From the NCBI RefSeq assembly GCF_013409505.1, contig NZ_JACCBN010000001.1, forward strand, positions 1,550,001 to 1,614,000: 64,000 nucleotides of DNA. Reading direction: 5' to 3'. A program made the translations under genes and the position numbers. Of this stretch, positions 14,410-24,414 are shown piece by piece. The notes beneath the pieces are model-generated. The model saw only the letters and a list, made by a program, of their open reading frames with translations, made no database searches and was not told where the DNA came from. This DNA is from Actinomycetospora corticicola (lineage in GTDB: Bacteria > Actinomycetota > Actinomycetes > Mycobacteriales > Pseudonocardiaceae). How positions within the stretch are numbered: position 1 is the first letter of the stretch; the number at the start of each line of letters is the position of its first letter.

Positions 14410-14415
14410 CAGACT
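14410..14415 (+). promoter_or_regulatory. -10 box for leaderless rpe
   Basis: CAGACT ends 6 bases before the rpe GTG; no ribosome binding site is visible. Confidence 0.45.
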
Positions 14416-14421
14416 GGGGCC

Positions 14422-15111
14422 GTGCCCGCCCCGCTCATCGCGCCCAGCATCCTGTCCGCGGACTTCGCCCGGCTCGCGGACGAGGCCGCGGCCGTCGCGG
14501 GCTCCGACTGGCTGCACGTCGACGTCATGGACGCGCACTTCGTGCCGAACCTGACGCTCGGCCTCCCGGTGGTGGAGAGCCTGCTGAAGGCGACCGACAT
14601 CCCGCTGGACTGCCACCTGATGATCGAGGACCCGGACCGCTGGGCCCCGCCGTACGCCGAGGCCGGCGCGCACAACGTGACGGTGCACGCCGAGGCCGCG
14701 CGCGACCCGCGCAAGCTCGCGAAGGACCTCCACGCCGCGGGCGCGCTCGCCGGGCTGTCCATCAAGCCGAAGACCCCGCTCGACGACTGGATCGAGGTCC
14801 TCGCGGACTACGACACGCTGCTCGTCATGAGCGTGGAGCCCGGGTTCGGCGGCCAGAGCTTCATGCCCGAGGTGCTGGACAAGGTCCGCACGGCGCGGCG
14901 CCTGGTCGACACCGGGCACCTGACGGTCCTCGTGGAGATCGACGGCGGGATCAGCGCGGACACCGTGGAGCAGGCCGCCGAGGCCGGCGTCGACTGCTTC
15001 GTCGCGGGCTCCGCGGTCTACGGCGCGGACGATCCGGCCCGCGCGGTCGCGGCCCTGCGGGAGCAGGCGGCGGCCGTGTCCCCCCACCGTTCGCTCACTA
15101 CTCGCGAGTAA
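14422..15111 (+). CDS. rpe: Ribulose-phosphate 3-epimerase
   Basis: Interconverts ribulose 5-phosphate and xylulose 5-phosphate. TIM-barrel motifs [40 protein letters not shown] and EIDGGIS are all present in 229 residues. The GTG at 14422 gives the normal N-terminus ([11 protein letters not shown]) and has a -10 box at leaderless spacing; an upstream ATG-less extension is not supported. Confidence 0.97.
   Translation: MPAPLIAPSILSADFARLADEAAAVAGSDWLHVDVMDAHFVPNLTLGLPVVESLLKATDIPLDCHLMIEDPDRWAPPYAEAGAHNVTVHAEAARDPRKLAKDLHAAGALAGLSIKPKTPLDDWIEVLADYDTLLVMSVEPGFGGQSFMPEVLDKVRTARRLVDTGHLTVLVEIDGGISADTVEQAAEAGVDCFVAGSAVYGADDPARAVAALREQAAAVSPHRSLTTRE
15099..15110 (+). repeat. 12-base perfect palindrome at rpe stop
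   Basis: TACTCGCGAGTA overlaps the rpe stop codon, about 125 bases before ribE. It may be part of the ribE control region; no FMN riboswitch core could be recognised in this gap. Confidence 0.3.
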
Positions 15112-15234
15112 CCTGGGCAGTGGCGGTTGTCACCGGGAACGGGACCGGTGCGGTGGGGCCGCGCGAGGATGATGCAGGCGAGGTCGTTCGTTCAGAGTCG
15201 AAGACGGTCGTAGTCGACGGGCAGGGAGCCGCGA

Positions 15235-15885
15235 GTGTTCACGGGGATCGTGGAGGAGGTCGGCGAGATCGTCGACGTCACCCCGCAGGCCGACTCCGCG
15301 CGGCTGCGCATCCGCGGCCCGCTGGTGGTCTCCGACGCCCGGCCCGGTGACTCGATCGCCGTGAACGGCGTCTGCCTCACCGTGGTCGACCCTGCGCCGG
15401 ACTCGTTCGCGGTCGACGTCATGGGGGAGACGCTGCGGCGCTCCAGCCTGGCCGACGCGGCCTCCGGCACCCCGGTGAACCTCGAGCGCGCCCTCGCCGC
15501 CGGCGCCCGCCTGGGCGGACACATCGTGCAGGGCCACGTCGACGGCACCGCGACGGTGTCCGGCATCGAGGCCTCCGAGCACTGGACGGCGGTGCGGTTC
15601 AGCACGCCGCGCGCCGCGGACGGCGGGGTCGGCATCGCCCGGTACATCGTCGAGAAGGGCTCGATCGCCGTGGACGGCGTGAGCCTCACCGTGACCGAGG
15701 TCGACGACGACGGGTTCGCCGTCGGGCTGATCCCCACCACCCTCGCCGAGACGACCCTCGGGTCGCGCGAGGTCGGGGCGACCGTGAACCTGGAGGTCGA
15801 CGTCGTGGCCAAGTACGTCGAACGGCTGCTGGGCACCGGAGCGTCGCCGCAGCAGCAGTCGGAACGGACGGAGTCGGGAGCATGA
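15235..15885 (+). CDS. ribE: Riboflavin synthase alpha chain
   Basis: Dismutates two 6,7-dimethyl-8-ribityllumazine molecules to riboflavin. Shows the twofold lumazine-binding repeat: [10 protein letters not shown] at the start with VNGVCLTV, and the second half with [11 protein letters not shown] and VDGVSLTV. The length of 216 is normal. The GTG start is preceded by GGCAGGGAGCC. It heads ribE-ribBA-ribH with overlapping starts and stops. Confidence 0.97.
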   Translation: MFTGIVEEVGEIVDVTPQADSARLRIRGPLVVSDARPGDSIAVNGVCLTVVDPAPDSFAVDVMGETLRRSSLADAASGTPVNLERALAAGARLGGHIVQGHVDGTATVSGIEASEHWTAVRFSTPRAADGGVGIARYIVEKGSIAVDGVSLTVTEVDDDGFAVGLIPTTLAETTLGSREVGATVNLEVDVVAKYVERLLGTGASPQQQSERTESGA

Positions 15886-17147
15886 ACCACGTGGACGGCT
15901 TCGAGCACATCGAGCGGGCGATCGCCGACATCGCCGAGGGCAAGGCCGTCGTCGTGGTCGACGACGAGGACCGCGAGAACGAGGGCGACCTCATCTTCGC
16001 CGCGCAGATGGCGACGCCGGAACTGGTGTCGTTCATGGTGCGCTACACCTCCGGCTACATCTGCGTGCCGCTGACCGGCGACGCCTGCGACCGCCTGGAC
16101 CTGCCCCCCGCGCACTCCATCAACCAGGACCGGCACGGCACGGCCTACACCGTGTCGGTCGACGCCCGCGAGGGCGTCGGCACGGGCATCTCGGGGGCCG
16201 ACCGGGCGCGCACCATCAAGGTCCTCGCGAACCCGGCCTCCGCCTCCACCGACCTCTCCCGCCCCGGCCACGTCGTCCCGCTGCGGGCCCGCGACGGCGG
16301 GGTGCTGCGCCGCCCCGGCCACACCGAGGCCGCGGTGGACCTCGCCCGCCTCGCCGGGCTCGAGCCCGCCGGCGCGATCTGCGAGATCGTCTCGCAGAAG
16401 GACGACGGCGAGATGGCGCGCTACGAGGAGCTCGCGGTGTTCGCCGACGAGCACGACCTCGCGCTGATCACCATCAAGGACCTCATCGCCTACCGACGCC
16501 GCTCGGAGAAGCAGGTCGCGCAGGTCGCCCACGCGCACCTCCCGACGATCCACGGCGAGTTCGAGGCCTACGGCTACGACTCGCTGCTCGACGGCATCGA
16601 GCACCTCGCCCTCGTCTACGGCGAGCTCGGGGACGGCGAGGACGTCCTCGTCCGCGTCCACTCCGAGTGCCTCACCGGCGACGTCCTGGGCTCCCGTCGC
16701 TGCGACTGCGGGCCGCAGCTCGACGCCGCGATGGCGGCGGTGGCCGCGGAGGGCCGGGGGGTCGTGCTCTACGTGCGCGGCCACGAGGGCCGGGGGATCG
16801 GCCTGATCCACAAGCTGCAGGCCTACCAGCTGCAGGACGCCGGGGCGGACACCGTCGACGCGAACCTCGCGCTGGGCATGCCCGCCGACGCCCGCGACTA
16901 CGGCACCGGCGCCCAGATCCTCGCCGACCTCGGCGTCAAGAGCATGCGCCTGCTGACCAACAACCCGGAGAAGCGCGCGGGCCTCGAGGGCTACGGCCTG
17001 CAGATCCTCGACCGCGTCGCCCTCCCGCTCCGGGCCACCCCGGAGAACCTCCGCTACCTGCGCACCAAGCGGGACCGGATGGGCCACGACCTCGAGGGGC
17101 TCGACGTGTACGAGGCCGGCCTGGCGAGCAGCGAGTCCGGCGCATGA
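15882..17147 (+). CDS. ribBA: Bifunctional 3,4-dihydroxy-2-butanone-4-phosphate synthase / GTP cyclohydrolase II
   Basis: Supplies both precursors of the lumazine. The RibB half (about 5-205) has [11 protein letters not shown] and the substrate loop [13 protein letters not shown]; the RibA half (about 210-415) has the zinc motif [16 protein letters not shown] from about residue 261 and the GTP-binding [10 protein letters not shown]. Length 421. The ATG overlaps the ribE stop, and its stop overlaps the ribH start (both ATGA). Confidence 0.97.
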   Translation: MNHVDGFEHIERAIADIAEGKAVVVVDDEDRENEGDLIFAAQMATPELVSFMVRYTSGYICVPLTGDACDRLDLPPAHSINQDRHGTAYTVSVDAREGVGTGISGADRARTIKVLANPASASTDLSRPGHVVPLRARDGGVLRRPGHTEAAVDLARLAGLEPAGAICEIVSQKDDGEMARYEELAVFADEHDLALITIKDLIAYRRRSEKQVAQVAHAHLPTIHGEFEAYGYDSLLDGIEHLALVYGELGDGEDVLVRVHSECLTGDVLGSRRCDCGPQLDAAMAAVAAEGRGVVLYVRGHEGRGIGLIHKLQAYQLQDAGADTVDANLALGMPADARDYGTGAQILADLGVKSMRLLTNNPEKRAGLEGYGLQILDRVALPLRATPENLRYLRTKRDRMGHDLEGLDVYEAGLASSESGA

Positions 17148-17650
17148 GCACCCAGGGCCGCCCGGAGATCGCGGCACCGGACGCGACGGGCCTGCGGCTG
17201 GGTATCGCCGCGACCCGCTGGAACGCCGAGATCGTCGAGACGATGCTGGAGCGCGCGCTCCTCGCCGCCGACCGGGCCGGGGTCGAGGCCCCCACGGTCG
17301 TCCGCGTCGCCGGCGCGATGGAGCTGCCCGTCGTCTGCCAGGGCCTCGCCGCCGGACACGACGCGGTGGTCGGGCTCGGCGTCGTCATCCGGGGCGCGAC
17401 CCCGCACTTCGACTACGTCTGCGACGCGGTGACGGCGGGGCTGCTGCGGGTCGGGCTGGACGAGCGCACCCCGGTCGGCAACGGGGTCCTGACGACGGAG
17501 AACCTCGACCAGGCCTGGGAGCGCGCGGGGACCCCGCAGTCGACCGAGGACAAGGGGTTCGAGGCGGTCGTCGCCGCCCTCGACGCCGCGCTGACGCTGA
17601 AGGACCTGCGCGACGGCGCCCACCGCAGCCCGGGCGGGTTCGCCCGATGA
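17144..17650 (+). CDS. ribH: 6,7-dimethyl-8-ribityllumazine synthase
   Basis: Condenses the RibA/RibD branch product with dihydroxybutanone phosphate. Conserved segments [17 protein letters not shown] (usually GAFELP), [13 protein letters not shown] with the catalytic His, and [11 protein letters not shown] are present; 168 residues. The ATG overlaps the ribBA stop. The riboflavin deaminase/reductase gene ribD is not in this cluster. Confidence 0.96.
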   Translation: MSTQGRPEIAAPDATGLRLGIAATRWNAEIVETMLERALLAADRAGVEAPTVVRVAGAMELPVVCQGLAAGHDAVVGLGVVIRGATPHFDYVCDAVTAGLLRVGLDERTPVGNGVLTTENLDQAWERAGTPQSTEDKGFEAVVAALDAALTLKDLRDGAHRSPGGFAR

Positions 17651-18129
17651 GTGCCGACTCCCCGGTCGTCGTCCCGCCCGAGGGCCTCGAGCTCGGGCCG
17701 GTCGAGCTGGAGATCCGCCCGCGGCGCATCCGCTGGGTCGCGTGGGTGCTGGCGGTCCTGCTGTTCGCGTTCTTCGCCACCGGCGCGCTGCTGGTGTACG
17801 TGCAGTCCGCGGGCTTCAACTTCCGGCCCGCCGACCAGGTCGCGATGGTGGTCCTCGGGCTGATCCTCGCGGGCTGCGCGCTGCTGTTCACCCGGCCCCG
17901 CGTCCGGGCCGGCTCGGGCGGGGTCGAGGTGCGCGCGACGCTGCTGACCCGCCGCGTGGCCTGGACCGACGTCGTCGGGATCAGCTTCCCCGACGGCGCC
18001 CAGTTCGCTCGCCTCGACCTGCCCGACGACGAGTACCTCGTGGTCTCCGCGATCCAGGCGGTGGACCGCGAGCACGCGGTGCGCGGCGTGCGGTCCCTGC
18101 GCGAGCTGTACGCGAAGTACGCCGGGTGA
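17647..18129 (+). CDS. PH-domain membrane protein (Rv1417-like)
   Basis: Function unknown. Two hydrophobic segments (about residues 33-55 and 65-85) are followed by a bacterial PH-like domain with the pattern [18 protein letters not shown] and [19 protein letters not shown] protein of this type follows ribH in mycobacteria too (Rv1417). The ATG overlaps the ribH stop and its stop overlaps pyrD by one base, so it travels in the rib transcript. A role in flavin biology is only a guess from position. Confidence 0.85.
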   Translation: MSADSPVVVPPEGLELGPVELEIRPRRIRWVAWVLAVLLFAFFATGALLVYVQSAGFNFRPADQVAMVVLGLILAGCALLFTRPRVRAGSGGVEVRATLLTRRVAWTDVVGISFPDGAQFARLDLPDDEYLVVSAIQAVDREHAVRGVRSLRELYAKYAG

Positions 18130-19145
18130 TGTCGCTCTACGACCAGCTCTTCCGGCACGTCGCGGTCCGGGTGCCCGCCGAGCGGACCCACCGGATCGGC
18201 CTCCGCGCCCTCGCCGCGGCCACGCCGGTGCTGCCCGAACGGGCGCCGGACCCGGCGCTCGCCGTCACCGCGATGGGGCTGACGTTCCCGTCCCCGCTGG
18301 GGGTCGCCGCGGGCTACGACAAGGACGCCGAGGGCATCCGCGGGCTCGCCCGCCTGGGCTTCGGCGCCGTGGAGATCGGCACCGTCACCGCCCGCCCGCA
18401 GCCCGGCAACCCGCGACCGCGCCTGTTCCGTCTGCCCGACGACCGCGCGCTGGTCAACCGGATGGGCTTCAACAACGCCGGCGCCGACGCCGTGGGGGAG
18501 CGGCTCGCCGAGGTCCGGGCCGCGGGACCCCTGGGCACCGTCCTCGGCGTCAACATCGGCAAGTCCAAGGCCGCGTCCGGGCCGGAGCAGACGGTCGCCG
18601 ACTACCGGTACTCCGCGCGGGCCCTCGGACCCCACGCCGACTACGTCGTCGTCAACGTGTCCTCCCCGAACACCCCGGGGCTGCGGGACCTCCAGGGCGT
18701 CGACGCCCTCGGGCCCCTGCTCGCCGCGGTCCGCGCCGAGATCGGCGCCACGCCGCTGCTCGTCAAGATCACCGCCGACCTGGACGACGACGGCGTCGAC
18801 GCGGTCGCCGACCTCGCCGTCTCCGCGGGCCTCGACGGCATCGTCGCCACCAACACGACGGTGGCGCGCACCGGCCTGCGTTCCGACCCCGCCGTCGTCG
18901 ACGCCGCGGGCACCGGCGGACTGTCCGGCGCGCCCCTGGTCGAGCCCGCCCGCGCGATCCTCGACCGGCTCGTCGCCCGCGTGGGCGGCCGCCTCACGAT
19001 CGTCTCCGTGGGCGGGATCGCCGACGCCGCGGAGGCCCGCCGCCGCCTCGAGGCCGGCGCGACGCTCGTGCAGTCCTACACCGGCTTCGTCTACGGCGGC
19101 CCGGCCTGGCCCTCGCGCGTCAACGCCGAGCTCGCCCGTTCCTGA
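18129..19145 (+). CDS. pyrD: Dihydroorotate dehydrogenase (quinone), class 2
   Basis: Oxidises dihydroorotate to orotate, passing electrons through FMN to quinone at the membrane. The N-terminal helical quinone-binding extension (about 1-45) marks class 2; then VAAGYDKDAEG, GTVTARPQPGNPRPR, NRMGFNN and the catalytic-Ser region VNVSSPNTPGLR, ending with GGIADAAEA. The ATG overlaps the previous stop (TGATG). It lies with the rib genes, apart from the car-pyr operon, so an FMN enzyme sits beside flavin synthesis. Confidence 0.97.
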   Translation: MSLYDQLFRHVAVRVPAERTHRIGLRALAAATPVLPERAPDPALAVTAMGLTFPSPLGVAAGYDKDAEGIRGLARLGFGAVEIGTVTARPQPGNPRPRLFRLPDDRALVNRMGFNNAGADAVGERLAEVRAAGPLGTVLGVNIGKSKAASGPEQTVADYRYSARALGPHADYVVVNVSSPNTPGLRDLQGVDALGPLLAAVRAEIGATPLLVKITADLDDDGVDAVADLAVSAGLDGIVATNTTVARTGLRSDPAVVDAAGTGGLSGAPLVEPARAILDRLVARVGGRLTIVSVGGIADAAEARRRLEAGATLVQSYTGFVYGGPAWPSRVNAELARS

Positions 19146-19251
19146 CGTCGGGTCGGGTCGGCTCCCGCGGCTCCGTCGCGTCCCGCAGCGCCCCGCGTCG
19201 GGCCGCTCCTCGGCGCGCCGACCTGCCGCCCACCCGGCACGATGGGCGCCC

Positions 19252-19944
19252 GTGACCGCCCCGCAGCTCGCGCCCGCCCGCCGTCCGAAGGTCGTGCTGT
19301 TCGACCTCTTCGAGACCTGCCTGCAGCTCGAGGGCCTGCGGCCTCGGTTCGTCGCGCTGGGCCGCCCGGAGCACGAGCTGGAGCTGTTCTTCGCCCGGCT
19401 GCTGCACCAGGGCATGGCCATGACGCTCGCGGGGGAGGCGCCGTCGTTCCGCACCGTTGCCACCGACATGCTGCGCCGCACCAGCGGCCGGGACCTCGAC
19501 GACGACCAGGTCGCGTCCGTGCTCGACGGGTTCCGCGAGCTGCCGGCCCACGACGACGTCCGCGAGGCCTTCACGCTGCTCCGCGACGCCGGGATCGCCG
19601 CGTACGGGTTCACCCACGGCTCGGCCGAGACCGCGAGCGCCGCCCTGCAGAACGCGGGCGTCCGGGACCTGCTCGCCGACGTCTTCTCCTGCGAGGAGAT
19701 CGGCTCGTTCAAGCCGCCGCGGCGGGTCTACGACTTCGCGGTGCAGCGGGTCGGCGGCGAGCCCGCACGCACGGCGTTGGTCGCCGTGCACTCGTGGGAC
19801 GTGCACGGCGCACTGTCCGCCGGGTTGCTGGGCGGCTACTGCGAGCGCCTCGAGGGTCGGGTCCCCGATGCCGTACTCCGGCCGCACGTCGTGGCCGAGA
19901 CCCTGGACGACGTCGTCTCCGGGTTGCTCGCCCTGCCCGAGTGA
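19252..19944 (+). CDS. HAD hydrolase, haloacid dehalogenase type II-like
   Basis: Predicted aspartate-nucleophile hydrolase. The four HAD motifs match the L-2-haloacid dehalogenase subgroup: I FDLFETC (Asp nucleophile, aromatic at +2 rather than Asp), II THGSAE, III FKPPRRVYDFA with the Lys, IV VHSWDVHGALSAG. The 230 residues fit the family. The substrate cannot be told; the same fold includes phosphatases. The GTG has CACGAT 8 bases upstream and no clear ribosome binding site, so it may be leaderless. Confidence 0.8.
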   Translation: MTAPQLAPARRPKVVLFDLFETCLQLEGLRPRFVALGRPEHELELFFARLLHQGMAMTLAGEAPSFRTVATDMLRRTSGRDLDDDQVASVLDGFRELPAHDDVREAFTLLRDAGIAAYGFTHGSAETASAALQNAGVRDLLADVFSCEEIGSFKPPRRVYDFAVQRVGGEPARTALVAVHSWDVHGALSAGLLGGYCERLEGRVPDAVLRPHVVAETLDDVVSGLLALPE

Positions 19945-20008
19945 CGGCCCCGGTAGGTTCGACCACCAGCCGCGACACCACCGCGACCCCCGACGGAGGC
20001 CACCACCC

Positions 20009-20479
20009 GTGACCATCGAGAACGCGCCCGGGACCCCCACCGGCCTGACCCGCCGTCGTGCCCTCTGCGGGCTCGTCGTCGCGCTCGCCGCGCCCGCGGC
20101 GCTCGCCGCCTGCTCGTCGGGCAGCGAGGCGCCCCCGGCGACCGGTACCGGTGGAACGGGCGCGTCCGGGGCCACCACCGCCCCGGCCGCGAGCGGCACC
20201 CCGGTGTCGCAGATCCCGGTCGGCGGCGGCGTGGTCGTGGACGGACCGAACGGGCCGGTCGTGCTCACCCAGCCCCAGGCCGGCGTCATCAAGGCCTTCG
20301 ACGCCGCCTGCCCGCACCAGGGCACCACCGTCGACCCGCCCGAGGGCGGCACCATCACCTGCCCGAACCACGGCAGCCAGTTCGACGCCACGTCCGGCGC
20401 CCTGAAGAAGGGCCCGGCCGACAGCGGGTTGACCCCCGTCACGACCACGGTCGTGAACGGGCAGGTCCAGTTCGCCTGA
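20009..20479 (+). CDS. Rieske [2Fe-2S] lipoprotein, Tat-type export signal
   Basis: Small exported iron-sulfur protein anchored by lipid. Signal: TRRRALCGL (twin arginine), a hydrophobic stretch and a lipobox LAAC with the acylated Cys at residue 35. A Ser/Thr/Ala/Gly-rich linker follows to about residue 70. Cluster ligands are C101/H103 (CPHQG) and C118/H121 (CPNHG). The 156-residue length fits single-domain Rieske proteins of actinobacteria; the redox partner is unknown. GTG start with CGGAGGC upstream; TAGGTT at 19954-19959 is a possible -10. Confidence 0.9.
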   Translation: MTIENAPGTPTGLTRRRALCGLVVALAAPAALAACSSGSEAPPATGTGGTGASGATTAPAASGTPVSQIPVGGGVVVDGPNGPVVLTQPQAGVIKAFDAACPHQGTTVDPPEGGTITCPNHGSQFDATSGALKKGPADSGLTPVTTTVVNGQVQFA

Positions 20480-20493
20480 CGGGCCCCCACCGC

Positions 20494-23400
20494 ATGCTGG
20501 CGCTGCACGCCGCGTGGTCCCCGGGCCGGGGGCTCTGCCTCTGGGCCGAGGACCCGGCGCGCCTCGCGGTAACCGCGGCCCGCAGCCGGGCGCGCGGCGC
20601 CCGGCCGCACCCGTTCGCCGCCGACCACGAGCAGCTGCGGGCGGTCGCCGCCGCGCTCGGCACGACGGGGGCCGAGGGGCAGGCGGTCCTGCACCTGCCC
20701 TCCACCGACGGTCCGGCGGGTGCCACCCGTGCCCCGGTGCCCGCGGACGCCCCCGCCGACGCCGCCGCGCTCGCCCCGTGGACCGTGCCGGTCCTGGAGC
20801 TCGAGCCCGACGTCCTGCTGCGTAGCGAGCCGCTCCCGGGAGAGGGCGCGGAGTTCGCGGTCCTGCGCACGCTCGGACGGCTCGCGGCCGACCTGGTCAC
20901 CCGCGGCCGGGTCCTCCCCGCCCCGGCCCCGGAGCACGACGACGGGCCGCTCGGCTGGCACCCCGTGCTCCAGGGCCCCGACCTCGTCGCCGCCGACGCG
21001 TTCGCCGCCGTGCTGCCGCCCGCCGTCCGCGCCGAGGCCCTCGACGGCCGCCCGGTGGCGGACGGGGTGGGGCCGGACCCGGCCGAGCTCCTCACCGAGG
21101 CGCTCACGGCCCTGGTCGACGCCGAGGCCCGCCACCGTCTCCGCGGGGAGGCGCCCGCCCCCGCGCTCCTCGACGCCGTCGCGGCCGGGGAGCTCGACGC
21201 CGGGCTCGCCCGCTGGGAGGTCGTCGGCGCCCCGCACGCCGGGCCGGCCCGCGGCACGTTCCGGCTCACCGAGATCGTGGTGGACGACCTCGGGCACGCC
21301 GTGGAGGGGGAGCCCCGGTTCTGGCTCGAGTTCTCGCTGCAGTCCGCCCAGGACGCCAGCCTGCGCGTCACCGCCGAGTCGATCTGGCGCGACGCCGGGT
21401 CGCTGCGGCGGTGGCTCGACGACCCGAGCGAGATGCTGCTCGCCGAGCTCGGACGGGCGGCCGCCCTCTACCCGGAGCTGACCGACGCGCTGCGCGTGCC
21501 CCGCCCGACGGGGATGGAGCTGGACCGCGCGGGCACCCACCACTTCCTGCTCCACGTGGCGGCCCCGCTCGACCGGGCCGGGTTCGGGGTGCTGCTGCCC
21601 AGCTGGTGGTCCGAGCCGGCGCGCCTCGGGATCACCGCGAACGCGCCGGGGGGCGCCGGACCCGAGGGCGTCGTCGCGCTCCGGGGACGGCTGCGCAAGG
21701 AGGAGCTCGTCGAGTTCTCGTGGAAGCTCGCGGTCGACGGCGAGTCGCTGTCCGAGGACGAGATGCGGGCGCTGGTCCACGCGAAGGCACCGCTCGTGTT
21801 CCTGCGCGGGCGCTGGGTCGCGGTCGACCCCGACCGGCTCCGCGCGGGCCTGGAGTTCCTCGACCGGGCGCCGACCGAGGGGACCGTCGGCGACGTCCTC
21901 ACCCTGCACTCCGCCTACCACGACGATCTGCCGCCGGAGTGGGCCGCGCCGCTCCCGGTCGAGGACGTCACGGCGGGCGGCTCGCTCGGCGCGCTGCTCT
22001 CCGGCGCCGCCGACGCGCACCTCGAGCTGCTCGACGACCCGCCCGCCCTCGAGGCGACCCTGCGGCCCTACCAGCGGCGCGGCGTCTCGTGGCTCGCGTT
22101 CCTGTCCGGGCTGCGGGTCGGCGGGGTGCTCGCCGACGACATGGGCCTCGGCAAGACGCTGCAGGTCCTCGCCCTGGAGGCCCACGAGCGGGCTCCCGAC
22201 AGCGGGGAAGCGGCGCCCACGCTGCTCGTCGCGCCCACCTCCGTCGTCGGGAACTGGCAGCGGGAGGCCGCGCGGTTCACCCCCGGCCTCCGCGTCGTCG
22301 TCCACCACGGCGCGGGCCGGACCACGGGCGACCTGGGCGCGGTGCTCGCGGCGGCCGACCTCGTCGTCACCTCGTACGGGACGCTGACCCGCGACCTCAC
22401 CGAGCTGTCCCGCCACCGCTACCACCGGCTCGTGCTCGACGAGGCGCAGCTGGTGAAGAACAACCGCTCGCGGGCCGCCCGCGCGGTGCGCGCGATCGAC
22501 GCCGAGCACCGGCTCGCCCTCACGGGCACGCCCGTGGAGAACCGGCTCGCCGAGCTCTGGTCGATCATGGATGCGGTCAACCCCGGCCTGCTCGGCACCG
22601 TCACCGCGTTCCGCGACCGCTACGCCGTGCCGATCGAGCGACACGGCCGCGGCGACGTCGCGAAGCGGCTCCAGGCGGCGGTCCGCCCGTTCCTGCTGCG
22701 GCGGGTCAAGACCGACCGGACCGTGGTCGACGACCTCCCCGACAAGATCGAGACGGTCGAGCGCTGCAGTCTCACCGCCGAGCAGGCGTCGCTGTACCAG
22801 GTGGTCGTCGACGAGATGACCGAGACGCTGTCCGGGCTGGAGACGGCGGGCCGTGAGGGCATCGAGCGGCGCGGGAAGGTCCTCGCGGCGCTGACGAAGC
22901 TCAAGCAGGTGTGCGACCACCCGGCCCTGCTGCTGCACGACGGGTCCGCGCTCGGCCGGCGCTCCGGCAAGCTCGCCCGCGTCGAGGAGATCGTCGCCGA
23001 GATCCTGGCCGCGGGGGAGAAGGCCCTGCTGTTCACGCAGTTCACCGAGTTCGGCGACGCGCTGGCCCCGCACCTGGCGCGGCGGTTCGGGGTCGAGGTG
23101 CTGTGGCTGCACGGCGGGAGCTCGCGACGGGCCCGCGACGCCATGGTCGAGGCGTTCCAGGCCGAGGACGGGAGCGGTCCGCCGCTGTTCCTGCTCTCGC
23201 TCAAGGCCGGCGGCACGGGCCTGACGCTCACCGCGGCCCAGCACGTGATCCACCTCGACCGGTGGTGGAACCCGGCCGTCGAGGACCAGGCCACCGACCG
23301 GGCCTTCCGGATCGGCCAGAAGCGCACCGTGCAGGTCCGCAAGCTGGTCTGCGGCGGCACCGTCGAGGAGCGGATCGACGACCTGATCGAGGGCAAGCGC

Positions 23401-23565
23401 ACCCTCGCCGGGCAGGTCATCGGCGACGGCGGGGACGACCCCGACTGGCTCACCGGCCTGTCCACCGACGAGCTGCGCCGCATGGTGTCGCTCGGCGCCG
23501 ACGCGACGACGGACGCCGACGACGAGGGCGACGCCGACCTGGAGGACGACGACGATGCCGCCTAG
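20494..23565 (+). CDS. SNF2-family DEAD/DEAH helicase
   Basis: ATP-dependent DNA translocase. The first 500 residues form the SNF2-associated region typical of bacterial members (DUF3670-like). The motor follows: I DDMGLGKT (about 548), Ia APTSVVGNWQ, II DEAQ (about 648), III LTGTPVENRLAELWS, V SLKAGGTGLTLT, VI QATDRAFRIGQ (about 935). The C-terminus is a run of acidic residues. The last 11 bases overlap a SWIM-domain gene, a pairing also seen in other actinobacteria. Role in repair or transcription is not shown by sequence. Confidence 0.93.
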   Translation: MLALHAAWSPGRGLCLWAEDPARLAVTAARSRARGARPHPFAADHEQLRAVAAALGTTGAEGQAVLHLPSTDGPAGATRAPVPADAPADAAALAPWTVPVLELEPDVLLRSEPLPGEGAEFAVLRTLGRLAADLVTRGRVLPAPAPEHDDGPLGWHPVLQGPDLVAADAFAAVLPPAVRAEALDGRPVADGVGPDPAELLTEALTALVDAEARHRLRGEAPAPALLDAVAAGELDAGLARWEVVGAPHAGPARGTFRLTEIVVDDLGHAVEGEPRFWLEFSLQSAQDASLRVTAESIWRDAGSLRRWLDDPSEMLLAELGRAAALYPELTDALRVPRPTGMELDRAGTHHFLLHVAAPLDRAGFGVLLPSWWSEPARLGITANAPGGAGPEGVVALRGRLRKEELVEFSWKLAVDGESLSEDEMRALVHAKAPLVFLRGRWVAVDPDRLRAGLEFLDRAPTEGTVGDVLTLHSAYHDDLPPEWAAPLPVEDVTAGGSLGALLSGAADAHLELLDDPPALEATLRPYQRRGVSWLAFLSGLRVGGVLADDMGLGKTLQVLALEAHERAPDSGEAAPTLLVAPTSVVGNWQREAARFTPGLRVVVHHGAGRTTGDLGAVLAAADLVVTSYGTLTRDLTELSRHRYHRLVLDEAQLVKNNRSRAARAVRAIDAEHRLALTGTPVENRLAELWSIMDAVNPGLLGTVTAFRDRYAVPIERHGRGDVAKRLQAAVRPFLLRRVKTDRTVVDDLPDKIETVERCSLTAEQASLYQVVVDEMTETLSGLETAGREGIERRGKVLAALTKLKQVCDHPALLLHDGSALGRRSGKLARVEEIVAEILAAGEKALLFTQFTEFGDALAPHLARRFGVEVLWLHGGSSRRARDAMVEAFQAEDGSGPPLFLLSLKAGGTGLTLTAAQHVIHLDRWWNPAVEDQATDRAFRIGQKRTVQVRKLVCGGTVEERIDDLIEGKRTLAGQVIGDGGDDPDWLTGLSTDELRRMVSLGADATTDADDEGDADLEDDDDAA

Positions 23566-24403
23566 ACGTCGCCGCTCCGCCGAGCCGTTCCGGGAGAAGT
23601 TCCCCGAGCCTCCGGCGAGTTTCTCCGAGTACGGCAGGCGCATCGCCGTCGAGGACGGGATCGCCGCGAAGAGCCGCCGCGGGGCGATCGGGGAGTCCTG
23701 GTGGTCGGGCCGGTTCCTCGCCGTGCTGGAGAAGCTCGGCGTCGGCGGACGGCTGGACCGCGGGAAGACCTACGCCCGGGCCGGGCAGGTGATCGACCTC
23801 GCGATCGACCCGGGCGAGGTGGTCGCGACGGTGCAGGGGTCGCGCTCCGAGCCCTACCGCGCGCGGATCGGGATCACGACGTTCGCCGACGAGGCCTGGG
23901 ACGCGGTCGAGGGCGCGTTCGCCGCCGACTCCTGGTTCGCCGCCTCGCTGCTCGGCGGGACGGTGCCCGACGACCTCGAGGACGTCTTCGCGCGCGTCGG
24001 GCTCTCGCTGTTCCCGACGGGGGCCCGCGAGATGCCGATGGACTGCTCCTGCCCGGACTGGTCGGTCCCGTGCAAGCACCTCGCGGCCGTCGCCTACCTG
24101 GTCGCGGAACGATTCGACGAGGATCCGTTCCTCATCCTGCGGTGGCGCGGCCGCGACCGCTCCACCCTCCTGGCGGGCATCCGCGACCGCCGCGACGACA
24201 CCGGGCCCGCCGTCACCCCGCTCGCGCAGGTCGTCGACCGGTTCTGGACGGCCGGCGGTCCGCTGCCCGAGGTGGGGCACACCGACACGGCTGCAGGGGC
24301 CTCGGAGGAGCTGCTCGACCAGATGCCGCCGCTCGGCGTGAGCGTCGACGGCGTCGACGCCCGCGAGGCACTGCGACCCCTCTACCGGCGTTTCGGGGCC
24401 TGA
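23555..24403 (+). CDS. SWIM zinc-finger protein
   Basis: Partner of the preceding SNF2 helicase. The SWIM motif CxCx(n)CxH is at C164, C166, C173 and H175 (CSCPDWSVPCKH). The N-terminal half, with WWSGRFLAVLEKLG and YARAGQVIDL, is conserved in the family. A basic, Arg-rich start follows the ATG, which overlaps the helicase end by 11 bases. SWIM domains bind DNA or protein; here it probably guides or loads the helicase (inference from linkage). Confidence 0.88.
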   Translation: MPPRRRRSAEPFREKFPEPPASFSEYGRRIAVEDGIAAKSRRGAIGESWWSGRFLAVLEKLGVGGRLDRGKTYARAGQVIDLAIDPGEVVATVQGSRSEPYRARIGITTFADEAWDAVEGAFAADSWFAASLLGGTVPDDLEDVFARVGLSLFPTGAREMPMDCSCPDWSVPCKHLAAVAYLVAERFDEDPFLILRWRGRDRSTLLAGIRDRRDDTGPAVTPLAQVVDRFWTAGGPLPEVGHTDTAAGASEELLDQMPPLGVSVDGVDAREALRPLYRRFGA

Positions 24404-24408
24404 CCCGG

Positions 24409-24414
24409 TAGAAC
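24409..24414 (+). promoter_or_regulatory. -10 box for leaderless PIG-L gene
   Basis: TAGAAC ends 7 bases before the GTG at 24422, and decides between that GTG and one 6 bases earlier. Confidence 0.45.

Noticed and set aside
15112-15234. FMN riboswitch before ribE
   Set aside because: The conserved AGGG and GACCGGCGGT-type blocks cannot be found in order.
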